64,000 nt of DNA, taken from Haloarcula hispanica ATCC 33960 (GTDB taxonomy: Archaea > Halobacteriota > Halobacteria > Halobacteriales > Haloarculaceae). Below are positions 59,796 to 64,000 of the stretch, piece after piece (position 1 is the first letter of the stretch; the number at the start of each line of letters is the position of its first letter). The position numbers were made by a program, and so were the translations under genes. The notes beneath the pieces are model-generated. The model saw only the letters and a list, made by a program, of their open reading frames with translations. It was not told where the DNA came from and searched no databases. Location: assembly GCF_000223905.1 (NCBI RefSeq), contig NC_015943.1, forward strand, positions 124,001 to 188,000, given 5' to 3'.

Positions 59796-60187
59796 GTGCT
59801 AAGATAAGAGAACGATCGCGGAGTAGCGCCTATTTTCCCACACCACACCTTTTATCGACGGAATTTGCTGAAATCCAGTAGAGTAGCGACTGGCCCACGA
59901 TATAAACCGGCTCCGGCAAGAGATCCACTTGCATTGATTTGAACTCAACCAGATCTAACCGCTGATTCTCGGATCAATTCACCAGTCAAGAAGGATACTG
60001 AGTTTGTGAAGCATTTCACAGCCTGTTAGTCGCTTGGAGGTAATCAAGCGTAACTCACCACACTACTAGTGCTCTCCTGTACTCACTGTAGTCATATCTA
60101 GTCTTACTGGAATTCGTACGGTAATGAAATAGCATTTTTTATACATTTCATGGCAACTTTTTACCGTGTATATATAGACGTATTACT
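59796..60187. other. intergenic
   Basis: No gene seen. TATA-like TTTTTTATACATTT near 60135 and GTGTATATATAG near 60167 precede the helicase gene. Confidence 0.4.
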
Positions 60188-62350
60188 GTGGATTTCATAC
60201 CGACCGAAGTCGATACAGGGCAGAGAGGTAGTGAGGCTGAGTTGCCGGTCTGGGATGCAATCAAAAGCGCGTTCGGAGCGGACGATCTGGGTATAGCCTA
60301 CTACAAGTATCCAGTCATCGACAAGAGCGGTGAGGACTATGTTCGAGAACCTGATTTTGTGGTTCTGCATCAAGAGCTGGGGCTCATTGTTATCGAGTGT
60401 AAAGGCTACCAGATTGACCACATTGATACAATCCAAGGACAGGTATGGAATCTCCAGGGACTAACCCAGTCGAAGGCGAAACCTCATCCACAAGCCCGGG
60501 ATCAGGCGTTTAAGATTCGGTCGTATTTCGCTCGGGAAAGCGAACTCACTGACGAGATGGGCCGGTGTAAGATTCCAGTGAACGTGTTCATTGCGCTCCC
60601 CAACATCTCGCGTGAGGAGTGGACCGAATGCGGGTATGATGAACTCCCGTCGACACCGCGGGTACTCACCTCAGACGACCTTTCACCCCAGTCACTTCGT
60701 GACCAGTTAAACAAGACACCGAAGATGGAGGCACTCTCCAGTGAGGAATTCCGTGCTGCTCGGTCAGTCCTCGGTGGTGGAACCGTCATCGGCAACGAGG
60801 GAACTGCTGCACCACCAGATCCAACTACCAAAGGAGAGTTCTATGATACAGTTGAACAGCGCCTCCCGAAGCTTGATCAAAAACAGGAGGAGATCGGGAT
60901 TCAGATTCCCCCTGGCCCTCAGCGAATCCGGGGTATTGCAGGCTCTGGCAAAACCATTCTGATGGCGATGAAGGCAGCCCGGATGCACGCAAAACATCCA
61001 GAGTGGGATATTGCGGTCACGTTTATGACCAAGAGTCTCTATCCCCAGATCCAGAGTCTTATTTCTCGCTTCTACTGGCATTTCGCAGAGGAAGAGCCAA
61101 ACTGGAACAAATTGCGACTGCTCCACGGCTGGGGTGGCCACACAGTGCTTGATGGGATGTACTATGTTCTTTCACAGAACACGCAAACACACGAATTCCT
61201 CAACGTCGGCGACGCTCGTGCTCGGTTTGGCCGATTCGAAAAAACACCGGACTTGCTTGATTCCTGCTGTGGCTCTCTTATCGAATCGGGAGAAGTCCCC
61301 ACGATGTTCGATGCGGTCTTGATCGACGAGGCCCAAGATTTCCTCCCGAATTTCTTCAAAATGTGTCGCGAAGCACTTCGCGAGCCCAAACGGCTTGTCT
61401 GGGCGTATGATGAGGCCCAGAGCCTGAACTCACTCACGGCACCTCGATCCGAGAATATCTTCGGGACTAACGACGATGGCGAGTTGCTTGTTGATCTGAG
61501 CGGGTCATATGAGGGTGGTATCCAGAAGTCCCAGATAATGCGGAAAGCGTACCGCTCACCGCGAGAGGTTCTCATGGCGGCCCACTACTTTGGAATGGGA
61601 CTGAAACGAGAGCAGGGTGCCGTGCAAGCGATCACAACAAAGCCCGGCTGGGAAAATCTCGGATACGAGGTCGTTGATGGTGACTTCCGCCGCACAGGCG
61701 AGGATGTCCGAATTCGTCGCCCTGAAGAGAATTCGCCACATCCGCTGAGCGAACACGAAGAGGCTCGTCCATTCGTCCGCTTCTCCGCTGCTGAGACGAA
61801 ACGCGAGGAAATAGAACTGATTGCTGAGAGTATCTCACAGGATATTACGGCTCACGGGCTTGACCCAGAGCAGATCATGGTCATTCTCTTGGATCGAGAA
61901 ACACAGGAGAATGCGGATGAGCCGACGGATCGTCTCGATGAAGCCACGGCTGATGATATCGTCTTCAACCGAGTGTGGGACGGTGAATCGAGCGTGTTCG
62001 CGGTCGACGATGAAGTAACCGTTACTCGGATCAACCGTGCGAAAGGGAACGAAGCGGCAATGGTCTATATTTCTGGGTTAGAGCATGTCGACAATGTCTC
62101 TAGTGGGCAATCACTGGTCCGGCGACGCAATCAGGCCTTTGTCGCGATGACTCGGACTCGTGGGTGGTGTCACGTTACTGGGACTGGTTCGTGCGACGCG
62201 TTCGATGAGATGCGATCAGTGCTTGATGGGGTCACGGCAGATGAGCCTGAAATGGTTTTCCCCGCTCCTGATCCACAGTCACTTGAAAACGAAATGGAAG
62301 CAGAGCCCGAACCAACGACACTCACTGATTTCATCCCGGAAGAGGAGTAG
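60188..62350 (+). CDS. NERD-domain UvrD/Rep-like helicase
   Basis: 720 residues from GTG 60188. Residues 10-130 form a NERD nuclease-related domain (REPDFVVLHQELGLIVIECKGYQ, with the Asp and Glu-x-Lys pattern of PD-(D/E)xK folds). A superfamily 1 helicase follows: Walker A IAGSGKTILMAMKAAR (about residue 249), Walker B VLIDEAQDF (about 376), and the C-terminal motifs VTRINRAKGNEAAMVYI and RNQAFVAMTRTRGW. NERD-helicases often belong to DNA repair or defence islands; the role here is not fixed. Confidence 0.85.
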   Translation: MDFIPTEVDTGQRGSEAELPVWDAIKSAFGADDLGIAYYKYPVIDKSGEDYVREPDFVVLHQELGLIVIECKGYQIDHIDTIQGQVWNLQGLTQSKAKPHPQARDQAFKIRSYFARESELTDEMGRCKIPVNVFIALPNISREEWTECGYDELPSTPRVLTSDDLSPQSLRDQLNKTPKMEALSSEEFRAARSVLGGGTVIGNEGTAAPPDPTTKGEFYDTVEQRLPKLDQKQEEIGIQIPPGPQRIRGIAGSGKTILMAMKAARMHAKHPEWDIAVTFMTKSLYPQIQSLISRFYWHFAEEEPNWNKLRLLHGWGGHTVLDGMYYVLSQNTQTHEFLNVGDARARFGRFEKTPDLLDSCCGSLIESGEVPTMFDAVLIDEAQDFLPNFFKMCREALREPKRLVWAYDEAQSLNSLTAPRSENIFGTNDDGELLVDLSGSYEGGIQKSQIMRKAYRSPREVLMAAHYFGMGLKREQGAVQAITTKPGWENLGYEVVDGDFRRTGEDVRIRRPEENSPHPLSEHEEARPFVRFSAAETKREEIELIAESISQDITAHGLDPEQIMVILLDRETQENADEPTDRLDEATADDIVFNRVWDGESSVFAVDDEVTVTRINRAKGNEAAMVYISGLEHVDNVSSGQSLVRRRNQAFVAMTRTRGWCHVTGTGSCDAFDEMRSVLDGVTADEPEMVFPAPDPQSLENEMEAEPEPTTLTDFIPEEE

Positions 62351-62437
62351 TCCGTCTTGGTCATTTTGGGTTGAGCTCAATTGATGGGAAACTGAGACTG
62401 TAGAGGCGGTGCCAAGGAGTGGCGAGGTAGAGTGCCA

Positions 62438-62650
62438 TCACCTGTATGGGTTCTTTGCAATATCCCAGCGTCGCTCAGACATATCTGCTCGCGGGTTCGG
62501 ATAGCTGCGATACGTTTCGAGATTATCTGGTAGCGCTCCAAGAGTGTCTGGCGCCCTGTGTTGGACGCTGATTGCGTGACCAACCTCAAGTGGGTCCGGA
62601 CTTTGCCAGTTGTGGCGGCGTGGATATTCCTCGAACAGTGTCTCTACGAG
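62438..62650 (-). pseudogene. open 3' extension of the neighbouring gene
   Basis: Directly after the TAA of the next entry, the same frame continues for 70 protein-like residues (LFEEYPRRHNWQSPDPLEVG, HAISVQHRAPDTLGALPDNL, MSERRWDIAKNPYR) to TGA 62438-62440. There is no usable start codon at its beginning. It is either the former C-terminus of the upstream protein, cut off by a nonsense mutation, or a separate gene that lost its 5' end. Confidence 0.5.
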
Positions 62651-64000
62651 TTAGATGATATCATCTAAAGCATCCACAAGACCCGTCATCTGTGTGTCTT
62701 TGACGTGGACTTCGTGTCGAACACCGTATTCAGACTGGCCACCATACTCGCCCTGATAAACCTGCTTCAGGACTTCTCGATACGACGCTTTTGAAGCCCT
62801 ACCAGTTAGGTTATCTTCAAGACAATACAGCATAAACTCGCTGTACTCCCACTGAAGTGACCCTTGCTCGTATTCTCGGAGGTCTAACAGACACATGAAC
62901 ACAATCTTCGTAATGTAGGCTTTGAACTGTAGCGGAATCTCGGACGTTGACAGAATTTTCTCATGGCACGAGAACAGGATAATCACTGTCATCTCCGGAA
63001 TATTCCTCTGACCCCTACCTGTACTCATTCGCCCTAATCGAACGTGGTCACCGTACTCCTCTTGCTTGTCTTCGTCATCGGATTCATCGGAATCGTCCTC
63101 TCCACCAGCGGCATCATCAACATGCGATTCGCTATTGGAAGGTGTTCCATCCACATCTTCCGGAACAACATCTAGGTGGTAGGGAGGTCCACTGACGCCA
63201 CTGTCAACGTCCGGTTTGAGGTATTCATCCATCATCTTAATCCAGTCCCGCATGTTACTGATCATCTCATACAAGAGCCGGGAGTAGTCATTCGGCCACT
63301 CTGCATCTGGGTCACTATATTCGTTTATTTCGTAATTCCGACATATTTCACGAGTGAACGACTCATAATATGAGAGCCACACATGCCAGTCGATCTTCTG
63401 ATGAAATGCTTCCGTCACCAACACGTCAAAATATTGAACGCCGAGAAAAACTGGATCACTGAAAATATACTCGTCCGAAATATCTGTGTTCGTTAGGCGC
63501 TGATCGTTATACCTATCAATCTCCTCTCTCCGCTGATCTCGAATAATTTCTTTAGTTTTATCGCCGACTGGCTTGTAAACGTCTAATTCGACTGCCCTAT
63601 TGAAATCAGAGAATAATGCATATAATAGACGATTTTGCTCCTCCAAATCGTACCGATACAACCCGTCTTGATTGGTGTTCTGTTCAAGATCGCGGTACAG
63701 CAAACTGTTCTCGACTTTCAGCAATTCCCTTAAATAACGATGTACAACTTTTTTCCTCGGACGCCCGTTCAGCGAGTCGTCACGCAATATTCTTAATCCT
63801 AGTTCGGTGGCAACACTTGGGTATTGCTTGGAAAAATCTGAATCAAGCAAGAGAGCATTCGTGTACTCCGATGACCTCTCTGCTGTCTCTTTCAATCTAT
63901 ATCCGATCCGTCCAAGGTAATAATTAACTAAACGCTTCTTCTCACGAGCTAGTTTCCTCCATCCTTCAACCGGTTCGTAGTCTTCTCTATGTGCCCGTTT
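62651..64000 (-). CDS. hypothetical protein, 5' end beyond the window
   Basis: The frame is open to the window edge (KRAHREDYEPVEGWRKLARE at the far end), so only the C-terminal 449 residues are seen. The part is largely helical, with an acidic low-complexity insert (HVDDAAGGEDDSDESDDEDK, in the middle) and hydrophobic helices near the end (YITKIVFMCLLDL). No family recognised. It converges on the NERD-helicase gene. The TAA at 62651 may be premature. Confidence 0.65.
   Translation of the reverse strand, partial: KRAHREDYEPVEGWRKLAREKKRLVNYYLGRIGYRLKETAERSSEYTNALLLDSDFSKQYPSVATELGLRILRDDSLNGRPRKKVVHRYLRELLKVENSLLYRDLEQNTNQDGLYRYDLEEQNRLLYALFSDFNRAVELDVYKPVGDKTKEIIRDQRREEIDRYNDQRLTNTDISDEYIFSDPVFLGVQYFDVLVTEAFHQKIDWHVWLSYYESFTREICRNYEINEYSDPDAEWPNDYSRLLYEMISNMRDWIKMMDEYLKPDVDSGVSGPPYHLDVVPEDVDGTPSNSESHVDDAAGGEDDSDESDDEDKQEEYGDHVRLGRMSTGRGQRNIPEMTVIILFSCHEKILSTSEIPLQFKAYITKIVFMCLLDLREYEQGSLQWEYSEFMLYCLEDNLTGRASKASYREVLKQVYQGEYGGQSEYGVRHEVHVKDTQMTGLVDALDDII

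Overview
The window comes from a haloarchaeon (class Halobacteria), most likely from a plasmid or megaplasmid of the Haloarcula/Haloferax kind. The evidence is acidic proteins, GC-rich genes with AT-rich promoters, twin-arginine lipoproteins, a Haloferax-type I-B CRISPR-Cas locus, and an Orc1/Cdc6 gene flanked by 'CGCACACGGGG' origin repeats. No rRNA or tRNA gene was recognised. Species and replicon name cannot be told from the sequence.

Layout. 0-4 kb: a poly-gamma-glutamate (pgsC-pgsB-pgsA/capA) operon. 4.1-10.8 kb: mostly minus-strand accessory genes (GIY-YIG-like protein, ArdC-like antirestriction protein, divergent PCNA, several unknowns), many behind one shared promoter/hairpin element. 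11.9-22.5 kb: a CRISPR array (13 perfect repeats plus one degenerate) and cas2-cas1-cas4-cas3-cas5-cas7-cas8b-cas6 read on the minus strand. The cas8b-cas6 gap holds what looks like a complete CreTA toxin-antitoxin RNA module on the opposite strand. 22.7-25.2 kb: a tyrosine recombinase and a HEPN-MNT toxin-antitoxin pair. 26.0-28.4 kb: a replication origin with orc1/cdc6. 29.5-41.6 kb: a plus-strand conjugation operon (pilin-like protein, sequon-rich surface protein, lipoprotein, VirB6/TrbL-like, VirB3-VirB4 fusion, two MobC/RHH-like proteins, MOBP-like relaxase, VirD4-like coupling protein), followed by an oriT-like repeat cluster. 42-49 kb: strongly structured GC-rich intergenic repeats, a Panacea-like/MazF pair, an OB-fold ssDNA-binding protein and a lipoprotein. 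49-54 kb: a second HEPN-MNT pair, a duplicated 45-residue mini-gene and small unknowns. 54-64 kb: a lidless DnaK with a membrane J-protein, an IS1595-type insertion that splits a gene and left its target duplication, a NERD-helicase, and a partial gene running off the right edge.

How it fits together. The window reads as a conjugative, replicating element carrying adaptive immunity (CRISPR-Cas), several addiction modules (CreTA, two HEPN-MNT, Panacea-MazF) and a set of probable establishment genes (ArdC, PCNA-like, SSB-like). Three observations stand out. First, CreTA: mini-ORF AUG-AGA-AGA-UGA behind a strong Shine-Dalgarno, a degenerate CRISPR repeat, and a pseudo-spacer that matches the creT promoter next to a TTC PAM with its one seed mismatch at position 6. 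Second, nine minus-strand starts preceded by an invariant TTTTGTG followed at once by a hairpin whose stem sequence differs from copy to copy while pairing is kept. Third, a 42-bp split palindrome (CTAACCAACAC ... GTGTTGGTTAG) found three times. All functional statements about these are inference from sequence.
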